From Curtobacterium sp. BH-2-1-1 (GTDB taxonomy: Bacteria > Actinomycetota > Actinomycetes > Actinomycetales > Microbacteriaceae): 64,000 nt of DNA. The stretch lies in assembly GCF_001806325.1 (NCBI RefSeq), contig NZ_CP017580.1, positions 1,736,001 through 1,800,000 on the forward strand, written 5' to 3'. Each line of letters opens with the position of its first letter. Position 1 is the first letter of the stretch. This document shows, one piece after another, positions 8,399-17,437 of this stretch. A model generated the notes under the pieces. The model did no database searches, was not told the DNA's origin, and was given only the letters and a program-made list of their open reading frames with translations. Position numbers and translations under genes: made by a program.

Positions 8399-8896
8399 CC
8401 GGCCCGTAGGACGGTGTTCTGGAGCCCCTCTCGGGCTTAGACGCAGGGCGGACGCCTGCGGGTGAACAGGGTCACCGCGGAGAGCTGCTTCTGAAGCAGG
8501 AGGAGCGGGGTGCCGCATCGACAGCATCCAGCCTCAACGGCACCCCTGCGGTGACACGCGCACCGCCAACGCCCCGAGAACCCGCCGGTCGCGCACCGGA
8601 AGCGGGAGGAGCGTCTTGCACCAAAGAGTAAACGCTTGAAGGCCCAGGGGCAAGCCATAACAGTACCCTGACCTGGGGTTTTCTGTCACAGCGGTCGTTG
8701 CGACGCAGGCGCGGCTGGGCTAACTTGTGGGCAACAAAAATCGCGGACGAGCCAAGGCTCTCCGCTGAATATTGGGGCCCGGGATAGCAGCCCGGGTGAC
8801 GCTCTGTTGAGTTTGCGGATGGTCGATCCAGTCCGGATCTTGCCATGCCCTCACGAGGGAGGCAAGACGAGTCACCGCAATCGATACGGAGTCACC
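8399..8896. other. Non-coding gap with small hairpins
   Basis: About 500 bp without a supported gene. A GC-rich dyad with two CCCGGG arms lies near 8778-8796. TGTGGGC at 8726-8732 followed by an A-run recalls the Tn7 terminus, but no partner end was found. The last part may carry the promoter of the small HTH gene. Nothing else is recognised. Confidence 0.4.
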
Positions 8897-9130
8897 ATGC
8901 CTCGCTTCCGCAAGCCCCTCACTGACCAGCAGCGCGCGCTCATCGCGCGGATTCACACTTCCGCCGTTGAGCGAGAGCGGCAGGCGACGGAGTACCGGCG
9001 CATGTTGTGGGAGCTGCACCTTTCTGGCCTCTCCATCAGGCACGTGGCGGACGAGGTGCCAGAGTCGCCCGGGACCGTGTTCAAGTGGTTGCATCAGGAG
9101 CGCGACCGTCAAGGCGAGCGCACACCCTGA
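8897..9130 (+). CDS. Small helix-turn-helix protein
   Basis: A 77-residue basic protein starting MPRFRKPLTDQQRALIARIH. After a charged coiled segment (ERERQATEYRRMLWELH) it has a compact HTH: LSGLSIRHVADEVPESPGTVFKWLHQE, like region-4 or Hin-type HTHs. Such small stand-alone HTH proteins are common in mobile elements and often regulate neighbouring genes. No partner is evident, since only decayed sequence follows. ATG 8897 is the first in-frame start that keeps the protein compact. Confidence 0.6.
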   Translation: MPRFRKPLTDQQRALIARIHTSAVERERQATEYRRMLWELHLSGLSIRHVADEVPESPGTVFKWLHQERDRQGERTP

Positions 9131-9538
9131 GAGCGTCGACAGTCGCGACAGGCCTATCGCCCTACGTCTCGTCACGCTGACGGTCAACCAGCAGGCGCTC
9201 ACCCTGCCCTTTGGAGCCGGAAACGGCGTGGGGAGCGCTTGTACAGCGAACCGCCGGTGGACCCGAAGTGCCCAGTGTTCGGGACCGCCGAGGACAGTGC
9301 TGCAAGCGGCGTACTCCATCCAGAGGGGCGGGTCGGGACGAACTCGCCATCTCATGGCAGCGCACGGGACTGAGCCCATACGGATGACGCGTCTTCCGGT
9401 ACGCGCGGCTCCGCCCCCTGCCCGCGCATAGACATGGCGCGGGCCCCGAAGCGGTCAGCAACGGCGTGATCGACGTACTAGGGCTGAGATACGGCCCGTG
9501 TCCGCCGTACAACGTTCAGGAACCGAAGGAGCACCACC
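9131..9538. other. Non-coding gap
   Basis: About 400 bp with only short random frames. A GAAGGAG ribosome site at its end (about 9525-9531) belongs to the next, broken gene. No repeat or RNA gene is seen. Confidence 0.4.
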
Positions 9539-10103
9539 ATGAACAGCACGTCCACCTACTCGTTCAGCGTCGAGCACGAGGGCCAGCGTGTGACCATGCC
9601 GCTGCTGTCGAAGGTACCGGGGGCACGACGTCGCTCGTGGTCCGCATCGCCGGTGTCACCGTCGGCGTGGCTAGCGTCGCGTTCCCGCTGCTCACGCAGA
9701 CGAGGCGACGACGACCGTCAAGAAGCGATCCATCACGAGGAGCTGGGCCGGCCCGTTGCTCGTTGGAGCGAAGCTGCGCTCGCATCACCTCACATCGTCA
9801 GGCGGGCTCGCACTTGCTCCCCTCGCCGGAGGCGCCTCCTGTCGGCAACAAGCGGACCTGTGCTGTGGTGCGATCTGCACCGGGGCCCTCCTGCTCAGGT
9901 GGGTCGGCTTCCCAATCGGTGGACAGTTTCGCCGTCGCGAAGCGACTTCCTCGCCGGCAAAAGCAATCCGCGTTGCGAGCGCGAGCGTGAGCGCGAAGCC
10001 CGTCGGTAGCCACCGACCCACCTCGGAGCGCGCTGCGACGAAGAGAGAACGCCGCGCTCGCACTCCTGGGGAGTGCACCCGTCCGCCAAAGCAGGGAGAT
10101 TAG
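9539..10103 (+). pseudogene. Degenerate hypothetical membrane-protein gene (frameshifted)
   Basis: A convincing start (GAAGGAG, then MNSTSTYSFSVEHEGQR) runs to LLSKVPG. The plausible continuation TTSLVVRIAGVTVGVASVAF, a hydrophobic helix, is in the next frame across a GGGGG run at about 9626. A further frame change is needed near 9690 to continue through ADEATTTVKKRS. The frame that stays open from the ATG becomes Arg/Ser-rich and non-protein-like. I read this as a decayed or frameshifted gene of unknown function. Assignment is tentative. Confidence 0.35.
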
Positions 10104-10781
10104 TGAAATGCATAACTGCGCCTTCACCAGTGACGTGCCTCTCGCGCCCTTCGCCGGGGGGTGTTGTTGATGGCAACTTAAGCGCTCACCAATCAGATTG
10201 CTGGAGGAAAGCACTTTGTTCCAGTAGTCTTAGTGTAGCGATTGGGCCTATCTGGAATACCCCGAAAAGCAGTTCTACATAGTAGATTGAATGGATGATA
10301 TCTACTTTTGGGTGGCTTGCTGGGGCCACGATCTCATCCATATTCGTATTGCATTGGTAGGCGCGCGGAGGTATCGTTCGAGGCGTGATGCGAAAGCGTT
10401 AGCATCACGGCAGCAAGCTGACGGGAACCCGTCGTGGCTGCCTGAGAATCATGCCGTCGCTCATGTCGGTGCCCGCACCACTCGCCATGCGCACAAGTCG
10501 AGGAGAAGCCAATGAACAGCCGCCGAAGGGCGGGCGGAAGCAACGACAGTCGGACGAAGAAACGCCCGGCGAGAATTAGTGGTTCTCGTTACCGGGCGTC
10601 CTCCAGATCCTGCGATCGGATCATCTGGAAGGATACACCCGAACAGTCATTCGGGCAAGAACTGAATGAATTGTCGTGCGCTTTCACCGCGCCACCCCGA
10701 CGTACCCATGGATCAGGTCGGGACGCTCAGATCACGACTTTCCTACGGCCCTGGTATGGGCCCTCTCAGCGGCGTCTCACC
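10104..10781. other. AT-richer gap upstream of tnsA; possible transposon end region
   Basis: About 680 bp, with 10160-10380 clearly less GC-rich than its flanks, as often seen at mobile-element borders. A stem (CGCCCGG with GAGAA at 10563-10575, TTCTC with CCGGGCG at 10583-10598) lies in the middle. Two loosely similar pairs of short direct repeats occur: ATCTGGAA-type at 10250 and 10623, and TGCGCYTTCACC at 10117 and 10676. They could be TnsB sites, but no terminal inverted repeat was established. Confidence 0.4.
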
Positions 10782-11507
10782 ATGAGTGAGCTTCGTGCTG
10801 GCCCAGTCGCGTCCGTCTTCGTCGACGGTGTGCCCGGGGCGGTGCCCCTCGTGGAACTCACCGCTGATCTCATCGCACGAGGGTCGCCCGTTCGTCGACC
10901 TGGTCGGCACTCGGACATGCCGAACAAGCCGGGAACGTACTTCGCCAGTACCAATGAGGACCTCGTGCAGTATGACTCGCAGCTCGAAGCCGAGTTCTTG
11001 CTCTTCGCTGACCAGGACCCCAACGTCCTGCTCATCCGGTCCCAGCCGTTCAGCGTTTGGGCTGTCGTCGATGGGAAAGTGCGTAAGCACACTCCCGACT
11101 TCGCTCTACTGTGCCGCGACGGGACGGTGCGCATTGTGAATGTGAAGCCACTCCGCCGCATCGTTCAAGCGGACGTCCGTCACCTGCACGAGTGGGTTGA
11201 GCGCACAGTGGCCCAGGCGGGGTTCCTGCATGAGGAGTACGCCGGGGCGCCTCGAACAGTTTTACGGAATCTTGCCTTCCTCTCCGGCGCGCGAGTGGAG
11301 ATGTGGATGCAGAAGTACCCCGTCAGCGATGTCCTCGATGCATGGCGGCCGGGAGACACCATGGGCCGTCTGGAACGGCGACTGTCCCCCACGCTGCATC
11401 GCGCAATCGTGCGGCCCTGCATCAGGAACCTGCTCTGGCGCTCCCAGTTCACGACCGATCTGACCCAGCCGCTCGGCAGCCTCAGCGCATTGGAGCGTTC
11501 AACATGA
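10782..11507 (+). CDS. tnsA: TnsA-like transposon endonuclease
   Basis: A 241-residue PD-(D/E)xK-type nuclease. In Tn7-like elements TnsA nicks the 5' ends of the transposon, so that with TnsB the element moves by cut-and-paste. The TnsA pattern is SQLEAEFLL (Glu69), an RSQPF strand, TPDFAL (Asp106), and IVNVKP (Lys122). ATG 10782 is chosen because the conserved region starts shortly after; the open frame extends upstream without family character. It overlaps the next small gene by ATGA and heads a transposition operon. Confidence 0.85.
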   Translation: MSELRAGPVASVFVDGVPGAVPLVELTADLIARGSPVRRPGRHSDMPNKPGTYFASTNEDLVQYDSQLEAEFLLFADQDPNVLLIRSQPFSVWAVVDGKVRKHTPDFALLCRDGTVRIVNVKPLRRIVQADVRHLHEWVERTVAQAGFLHEEYAGAPRTVLRNLAFLSGARVEMWMQKYPVSDVLDAWRPGDTMGRLERRLSPTLHRAIVRPCIRNLLWRSQFTTDLTQPLGSLSALERST

Positions 11508-11704
11508 AGACGAACCACGTGATGAAGTACACGCCCTCGGGCTCAGCTTCGGCTGACGCGAACAACTCGATCGAATCGAGCACCATCATCCTCGCCTTCG
11601 TCGACCCGGACACCGGTTCGCCCTACCGCGCGCTCATCACGCTTGAAACCGACACGTACTCTCGCGCTGTAGTGGCGCGCACGGTGCGACGACTCCGACC
11701 GTGA
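11504..11704 (+). CDS. Small protein coupled to tnsA (66 aa)
   Basis: Starts in the ATGA overlap with the tnsA stop, so it is translationally coupled. The 66 residues begin with a polar stretch (MKTNHVMKYTPSGSAS). The end, VDPDTGSPYRALITLETDTYSRAVV, looks like the second and third strands of an RNase-H-fold integrase core (compare the corresponding DRLTGRRFRP segment of TnsB downstream) but lacks the catalytic residues. It may be a trimmed integrase relic or a small regulator of the transposase. Function is unknown. Confidence 0.6.
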   Translation: MKTNHVMKYTPSGSASADANNSIESSTIILAFVDPDTGSPYRALITLETDTYSRAVVARTVRRLRP

Positions 11705-11868
11705 ACCGCATGAACGGCAAGGCCCGCTTCGAGGAGCAGTTCAGCCGCACCGCCCGGCTCCTAAGCGAGCTATACGAAGGCTGGGCGGCCCCGACGGTCG
11801 AGGCACCCGCAGAGGTGTCCATCGCCGAGCTTCGCCGTGTCATCTCTGACTGGATCGTTCAGCACTGA
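11701..11868 (+). CDS. Small helical protein upstream of tnsB (55 aa)
   Basis: A short gene whose GTG start overlaps the previous stop (GTGA); ATG 11710 is the alternative start. The product is predicted almost wholly helical: GKARFEEQFSRTARLLSELYEGW, a short Pro/Ala turn, then SIAELRRVISDWIVQH. Tight coupling on the upstream side and its place inside the operon argue that it is a real transposon gene. No known family is recognised. tnsB follows after 128 bp. Confidence 0.55.
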   Translation: MNRMNGKARFEEQFSRTARLLSELYEGWAAPTVEAPAEVSIAELRRVISDWIVQH

Positions 11869-11996
11869 CACGCCAGTTAGCCCGCCGGTCGAGACCGGCG
11901 TCCCATGCGTCACGCCGACGCGTCCCCTGCACTTGAAGACGCACCCGCGCCCAACCGACGTTTGGCGCGCGTCCAACAAACCAACGGAGCAATCCA

Positions 11997-14198
11997 ATGT
12001 CTCGAACCATCCCCCTCGGCAACGGAACCAAGATCGAGCGTGAAGGGAAGCGGTGGACCATCGAGGGCTTCGGCCCGAGTGTTCGTCTCCGCGGCCCACG
12101 CGGGGTCGTCAAGGAGGACCGCCTCACTGACATCCTCGCCGATAGCAACTTCGTCGGCATCGAAAACGAGGAACGCCAGCCTCTGTGGCGATCGTCCCTC
12201 GCCTTCGACTCGCTGCCAAAGACGCAGCGAGCCTCCGCGGTCGCGCAAGTCGAGTTCTGGAAGCCGCACGTTAACGAGGTGCTGACCGGGTTCGCCTCCG
12301 GAAGCGCAGAAGCGCGCCGTCCCGGTGAGCCGCGCGAGCAGTACGACCCAGCACGGCCGCTTGGCCAACGGCTGCGCTCGAAGGCGAAGGAAGTGCAGAA
12401 GAGCACTCGAACCATCGAGCGCAAGATCGCTGGCCTCCAGAACGAGGGTGACATGGGTCTCGTCGACGCCCGACTCCTCAAGCCTCAGCGCTGGTTCGAG
12501 TCCGTCGATCCACGTTTCCGCGACGCACTCCGAGCCGAGATCGACAAGGCGCGAGAGCCCGGACGGTCACGGCTCACCCGCAGCGCGCTCATCAGCAACG
12601 CAATCGACGCCCTCGAGGTCGAGCACCCCAGCGTGCGGTGGCGCAGCGATCCGCTGGCAGGGACGAAAGGCAGGCTGCCGTCGACAGCTACCCAGTACCG
12701 ACTCTTGGAAGCGCTCGGAGCAGGAGCGGTAACCCGCCTCAGCAATAAGACGAAGAGTTCGCACTCGAACCGACCGCGCGGACGCTACGACTACTCGCGA
12801 CGTGCCTCCCGGCCCGGGGAGCGTGTGCAGACGGACACCACCATCGTCGACGTTATGTGCATCGACCGTCTCACCGGGCGTCGCTTCCGGCCAGAGATGA
12901 CCGCAACTCTTGACGAGTACACGGGCTGCATCCTCGGATTCGTTCTTCGCGAGACGACAACTCAGGAGGACGTCGCGGCAGTCATCGCACAATCAGTCCG
13001 ACCGCAGCCAATCGACCCTGATTGGACAGCGCCAGCCGAATGGCCCTACCACGGCATACCGGGGTCCCTACGGCTTCCGTTCAAGCCGACGAAGCCCAAC
13101 GCTCCCGTGATGCTTCCAGAGAAGATCGTCATCGACAACGGCGCCCCATTCGCCAGCCACTACATCACGTACGTCTGCGCACAGCTCGGCATCTCTCTGG
13201 AACCCACCCGCCCCTACCGCGGCGTTGAAAAGCCGAAGATGGAACGGTACTGGCTCACTCAAAAGACCGGCCTGCTCCAGTTCCTGCCCGGATACACGTC
13301 CGGCTCCGTCGACGGGCGCGGCACGAAGGTCGACGACGACGCCGTCCTGTTCGTCGACGAACTGGCCGACATCATCAGAGAGTGGATCGCACGCGTGTAC
13401 CACCTGCGGCCCCACCGTGGACTGCGGCTGCCTGGAAGCCAGCGGAGCGGCGCAAGCCCGTACGAGATGTACTGCGCCGGCATCGAACGCGCAGGAATGA
13501 TCGTCGCTCACCCCGACCCCGACCTCTGGCTGCGGATCCTGCCAGCGAAAGGACGACGGGTCAGTGAAAAGGGCATCTCGCTCCGTGGCCTCATCTACGA
13601 CTCTGCACTCCTCGCCGAGTACGAGGGCGTGGATGGTCCCGAGCCCGGCGGCAAGTGGCGGTTCCACTACGAGCCCGGAGACGCTCGACAGATCTACTTC
13701 GAAGCGGCAGACGGAAAGTGGCACGAGATCCCATGGGTGCTGCGGGACCAGGACGACCAGCCCTTCAGCTTTGAGGCCGTCGAGTGGACGCGGAAGCAGC
13801 TCTCCAGCCAGCGCTGGGTTCGCGACTTCGACAAGGAACTTCGCCTGATCCTCCGCAAGTGGCGAACCGAGCTGCCCGAGGACGCCAGCGCTCGGCGGCT
13901 CGCGACGCGCATGGACATGTTCATGCGCGCGCTCACCGAGAACCCGGACAGGCCCACAGCCGGCGCTGTCATCAACTACTTCGGCGAACAGAACACAACC
14001 GACGCCGAGCCGCCCATCGACAGCCGAGACCTCATCCCCGACGAAGACGACGACCCGATCGTCGACTACTCGAACACCGAATTCGACCTCGACGCCGAGC
14101 CGACACCGGACGACTTCTACGCCCAAATGCTCGACGACCTCGACGACGGCGACTACACCGACCTTCCAGCACGACCCCTCATCGGCATCAACAACTGA
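11997..14198 (+). CDS. tnsB: TnsB-like DDE transposase
   Basis: A 733-residue transposase of the retroviral-integrase fold that binds the element ends and does 3' cleavage and strand transfer. The N-terminal 230 residues are DNA-binding helical domains. The catalytic core has Asp280 (VQTDTTIVDV), Asp380 (IVIDNGAPF) and Glu416 (EKPKMERYW), a D-x35-E spacing. A Mu/TnsB-type beta-barrel follows, and a long acidic tail (DDDPIVDY, DDLDDGDYTD) probably contacts TnsC. ATG 11997 lies behind CGGAGCAA. It is followed 19 bp later by tnsC. Confidence 0.92.
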   Translation: MSRTIPLGNGTKIEREGKRWTIEGFGPSVRLRGPRGVVKEDRLTDILADSNFVGIENEERQPLWRSSLAFDSLPKTQRASAVAQVEFWKPHVNEVLTGFASGSAEARRPGEPREQYDPARPLGQRLRSKAKEVQKSTRTIERKIAGLQNEGDMGLVDARLLKPQRWFESVDPRFRDALRAEIDKAREPGRSRLTRSALISNAIDALEVEHPSVRWRSDPLAGTKGRLPSTATQYRLLEALGAGAVTRLSNKTKSSHSNRPRGRYDYSRRASRPGERVQTDTTIVDVMCIDRLTGRRFRPEMTATLDEYTGCILGFVLRETTTQEDVAAVIAQSVRPQPIDPDWTAPAEWPYHGIPGSLRLPFKPTKPNAPVMLPEKIVIDNGAPFASHYITYVCAQLGISLEPTRPYRGVEKPKMERYWLTQKTGLLQFLPGYTSGSVDGRGTKVDDDAVLFVDELADIIREWIARVYHLRPHRGLRLPGSQRSGASPYEMYCAGIERAGMIVAHPDPDLWLRILPAKGRRVSEKGISLRGLIYDSALLAEYEGVDGPEPGGKWRFHYEPGDARQIYFEAADGKWHEIPWVLRDQDDQPFSFEAVEWTRKQLSSQRWVRDFDKELRLILRKWRTELPEDASARRLATRMDMFMRALTENPDRPTAGAVINYFGEQNTTDAEPPIDSRDLIPDEDDDPIVDYSNTEFDLDAEPTPDDFYAQMLDDLDDGDYTDLPARPLIGINN

Positions 14199-14217
14199 AA
14201 ACGACAAGGAGCACACC

Positions 14218-15441
14218 ATGAGAACCGAACACGCACGACTGAACCACGTGAACTGGGTCCGCCTCGTTCGCGGAAACCCCTACGAGCGGCCCGAGTCGCG
14301 CACCCTCGCCACACTTCACGGCCTCAACGACGAGGAACGCGAGGCCTACAACGACCGCCGCGCCGACTGGCACGCCAACTTCGGCGTGATCAAGACCCCT
14401 CAGCTGGTGCGCGCCCACAGCCAGCTCGGTGAGATCGTCGCCGCAAACCAACACGTCGGCGATCGAGTCCGCGGCGCAGCCGTCGTCGACGCCCCACCCG
14501 GGCTCGGAAAGACCACAATCGCGAACAGCTACGCGTTCCGGTACTGGGCCAAAGAGATGCGTCGCGGCCTCCCCGATGACACTCGCTTCGACCGGATCCC
14601 CGTCATCAAGGTCGGCCTAAAAGCCAACGTCACAACGAAGTGGCTCACCGAACGCATGTGCAAGTTCATGGGTCTCCCAACCACCGGCACCGAAACCGCC
14701 CTGCACGACCGCCTCCTCGACGCCACGGTGGGATGCGAGACCAGACTGATCGTCATCGACGAGATCCAGTTCCTGAACTTCGCCGGCAAGGAGGGCCGCA
14801 AGATCCACAACCACATCAAGTTCCTCGCTAACGAACTGCCCGCTACCTTCTTGTTCGTCGGACACTCCATCCGCGCGACCACTGCCCGCTCAAACGCCGC
14901 CATCCAGGACGCCGCCCGGGACCAGACGGACTCACGGTGGACTTACGTGGACGTCCACCCGTTCCAGGTCGGAACGGAAGAAGGCCGGCAGGCGTGGCGG
15001 TCCTTCCTCCTGACCGTAGAGAGCAAGCTGGTCCTCGCGAGCCTGAAGCCCGGAATGCTCGCCGATGGCCTCGCGGACTACGTCTACGCGAGGACTCTCG
15101 GCCGAATGCAGCACATCACAAGCCTCATCGTTCGAGGCTGCGTGCGAGCTATCGACAGCGGCGAGGAGCAGCTCACCCGAGACCTGTTGGACAACATCAA
15201 GCTCGAGAAGCTCGTCGACGACGGTCGAATCAGCCGAGTCGCCGGAGCCGACCGAGGCGTGTACGACCTCGCATCCCACAAGCCTCGAAACCTCCCCCGC
15301 ACCACGCCCCGCGCACCTCGCGCAACAGCCAACGTGGCAGGCGGAACGACCCCAGCAACCAAGCTCACGCCGCCAGCCCGACCGAAGCCAGTGAGGAAGT
15401 CCGGTCCAGAATCTAAGCGTCCAGGCAGCAAGGCACGCTGA
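14218..15441 (+). CDS. tnsC: TnsC/TniB-like AAA+ transposition regulator
   Basis: A 407-residue AAA+ ATPase that forms filaments on target DNA and links the target selector to TnsAB. Walker A PPGLGKTT (93-100), Walker B LIVIDEIQF (177-185), and a sensor segment FLFVGHS are visible. The N-terminal 85 residues and a basic, Pro-rich C-terminal tail (PPARPKPVRK) probably contact partners. The start is preceded by ACAAGGAGCACACC. The stop lies one base before the GTG of tniQ, so the two are coupled. Confidence 0.9.
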   Translation: MRTEHARLNHVNWVRLVRGNPYERPESRTLATLHGLNDEEREAYNDRRADWHANFGVIKTPQLVRAHSQLGEIVAANQHVGDRVRGAAVVDAPPGLGKTTIANSYAFRYWAKEMRRGLPDDTRFDRIPVIKVGLKANVTTKWLTERMCKFMGLPTTGTETALHDRLLDATVGCETRLIVIDEIQFLNFAGKEGRKIHNHIKFLANELPATFLFVGHSIRATTARSNAAIQDAARDQTDSRWTYVDVHPFQVGTEEGRQAWRSFLLTVESKLVLASLKPGMLADGLADYVYARTLGRMQHITSLIVRGCVRAIDSGEEQLTRDLLDNIKLEKLVDDGRISRVAGADRGVYDLASHKPRNLPRTTPRAPRATANVAGGTTPATKLTPPARPKPVRKSGPESKRPGSKAR

Positions 15442-15442
15442 C

Positions 15443-17374
15443 GTGGCAGAGTTTCACGAGCGGGCGGCCCGGTTCCCGGGCCGCCCGCTCCCCATCCCCG
15501 GGGAATCAATCCACAGTTGGCTGCGTCGGTACGCGTGGATGTTCCGCAGCAGCCACGCTGAACTCCTAAACGCGATGGACCTGACGGCCTCGGAACGCCG
15601 GAAGAACGCCCAATGGCGTGGACGTATCCCTGATTCGGTTTCGGAGAAGCTCGAGTCGCACACAGGAGTGCACCGAGATGTTCTGCACGCGATGACGCTG
15701 CAGCGGTTCCACAGACGATTTGTCGAAGTACGCGCGGATGGCGCTGTAGCGCGCAAGCACTGGGCACGCGGCAGCGGAACCCGGTACTGCCCCTCATGCC
15801 TCAACGAGCACGATGGCGCGTTCCAGAACGACTGGCAACTCGCAAGCACCTTCCTCTGCATTAGGCACAACACGCTCCTCGTCGACGGCTGCCAGGACTG
15901 CCATCTCGAGCAATACGTCCTTCCCCCAGGCGCCGCTGCGCTCAATCCGATGCACTGCGCCAGCCGAAGGGTTGGTGAGGGGCCGTGCGGAAGCTACCTT
16001 CCCGCGCACTTCGCTGAACCTGTCCTTGCAAGCTCCCCACTGGTCACCGCGCAGCAGTTCATCAACGATCTTGCTTCCTCAGCTGACGCAAGCGAAGCGC
16101 GCGCCGCCCTCCTCAACCTTGAGGGCGTCATGCACGGAATCCGGAAGGGGGCCAGCATCGAAGCGATCGCCGAGCACGCTGACCTCGACCCAGGAGAGCT
16201 AAGAGGTCTTCAACCGGAGTCCTCCAGAGCCCAACGCCCGAGCAGTGCACTCGACTACGGCGCTCTCGCGGCGTGGGCAGTACCCCTCGTGACCGCTTCC
16301 GAGTCTGACGTCCGCGCCGACTACCGGAGGCTGGTGCTGCACTACGACTGGGCAGCGCTCGACGAGCACTCAACAACCGGCTTCGGATCGCCTGAGCACC
16401 TCACAGCCAGGTGGTCACCGCAGCTCCTGCCGCAGACTCGAACACGACTTCTCCGAGCGGTCGACACGCACCTGACCCTCATGCAGCGTCTCCAACACGC
16501 CACAACAGTCGACGCGCCGACACGTGCGGCCCAGCCAATGATTGCTCCTGCGATGTGGCCCGCGTGGGCAGTCGCACTCGACACCGGCGGCTCCTACACC
16601 GAGTCCGCGTTCCGGACAGCGATGTCCGCCGCGCTCGCACTGGTGGGCACCAGAGAGGAGCATCCAGGCGCGAAGGTAAAGTACAGGCCGTTCAAGGAAG
16701 CTGTCCGTCCCGAGCTATTCGACGACGATCACCTTACGGACCAACTCCGCCTCCTCACCCAGCTCGCGATCCGACTACAGCCAGCCGCAGCGGAAGCGAT
16801 CAACTACCCCGAACGCGCCAACGCGATCTTCCGAACGCCGCTCCTTCCGGATCACGCGTGGAAACGCATCGCGAACCACCTGCGCATCCCGCCAGGGGGA
16901 GCGACCCGGGCGTTGATGGCGCGCCGGTACGCATACAACCGAATGACCGGCTCGACGGGCTCCGCCTATCCCGAGAAATGGTCTCGCCAGCGCGCCGACG
17001 ACAGCAACCTCTATTCCAATTTCTGTCTATCGATGACGTCCGAATTACAAGCAGCGATCGACCAGTACCTGCGGTCATACCTTCGCCAGCTGCGCATCGG
17101 CGGACCGGTCACCAGCACGCCGGCCGTCGACCTCCTCAACGGCGCCGTCCCCGGCCGGGCTCTCCGCGACATCGATCTCTCCAAGTTGCACGCGCTTCTG
17201 GACGGCGGAGAGCGCCGCATCGGCGTCTTGACCAGTGAGCTGCAGCGGACCGAGATCCACGTGCGAGCAGCCGTCGATACATTCCCGCTGTCAAGTGCGA
17301 CGGTCTTCAACGCCGGACCTCTCGACTGGCCGTCGCTCCCGGCACGCCGTAGAGCACGAGCGTCCGCCGCATGA
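15443..17374 (+). CDS. tniQ: TniQ/TnsD-like target-selection protein
   Basis: A 643-residue protein of the TniQ family, which chooses the insertion site. The N-terminus has PLPIPGESIHSWLRRYA, typical of TniQ, then a zinc-binding module with Cys116/Cys119 (RYCPSC), Cys139-x2-His142 (FLCIRH) and Cys150/Cys153 (DGCQDC). The long helical C-terminal half is expected to read the attachment site, as TnsD does. GTG 15443 is one base after the tnsC stop. No CRISPR effector or second TniQ was found, so sequence-specific targeting is the simplest model. Confidence 0.88.
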   Translation: MAEFHERAARFPGRPLPIPGESIHSWLRRYAWMFRSSHAELLNAMDLTASERRKNAQWRGRIPDSVSEKLESHTGVHRDVLHAMTLQRFHRRFVEVRADGAVARKHWARGSGTRYCPSCLNEHDGAFQNDWQLASTFLCIRHNTLLVDGCQDCHLEQYVLPPGAAALNPMHCASRRVGEGPCGSYLPAHFAEPVLASSPLVTAQQFINDLASSADASEARAALLNLEGVMHGIRKGASIEAIAEHADLDPGELRGLQPESSRAQRPSSALDYGALAAWAVPLVTASESDVRADYRRLVLHYDWAALDEHSTTGFGSPEHLTARWSPQLLPQTRTRLLRAVDTHLTLMQRLQHATTVDAPTRAAQPMIAPAMWPAWAVALDTGGSYTESAFRTAMSAALALVGTREEHPGAKVKYRPFKEAVRPELFDDDHLTDQLRLLTQLAIRLQPAAAEAINYPERANAIFRTPLLPDHAWKRIANHLRIPPGGATRALMARRYAYNRMTGSTGSAYPEKWSRQRADDSNLYSNFCLSMTSELQAAIDQYLRSYLRQLRIGGPVTSTPAVDLLNGAVPGRALRDIDLSKLHALLDGGERRIGVLTSELQRTEIHVRAAVDTFPLSSATVFNAGPLDWPSLPARRRARASAA

Positions 17375-17437
17375 GACGTTCGCGCAGTAGGCCGGTACGG
17401 CCGAGATCTCAGGGCGCGCGGACGTGCGCGGCGCTGT

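Noticed and set aside
8726..8745. TGTGGGC followed by an A-run, similar to the Tn7 terminus
   Set aside because: No inverted partner or 5-bp target duplication was found on the other side, and no internal 22-bp TnsB repeats were seen. Chance similarity is likely.
15443..17374. CRISPR-associated transposon
   Set aside because: A single TniQ is present but no Cas6/7/8 or Cas12k-like gene or array was found in the window.
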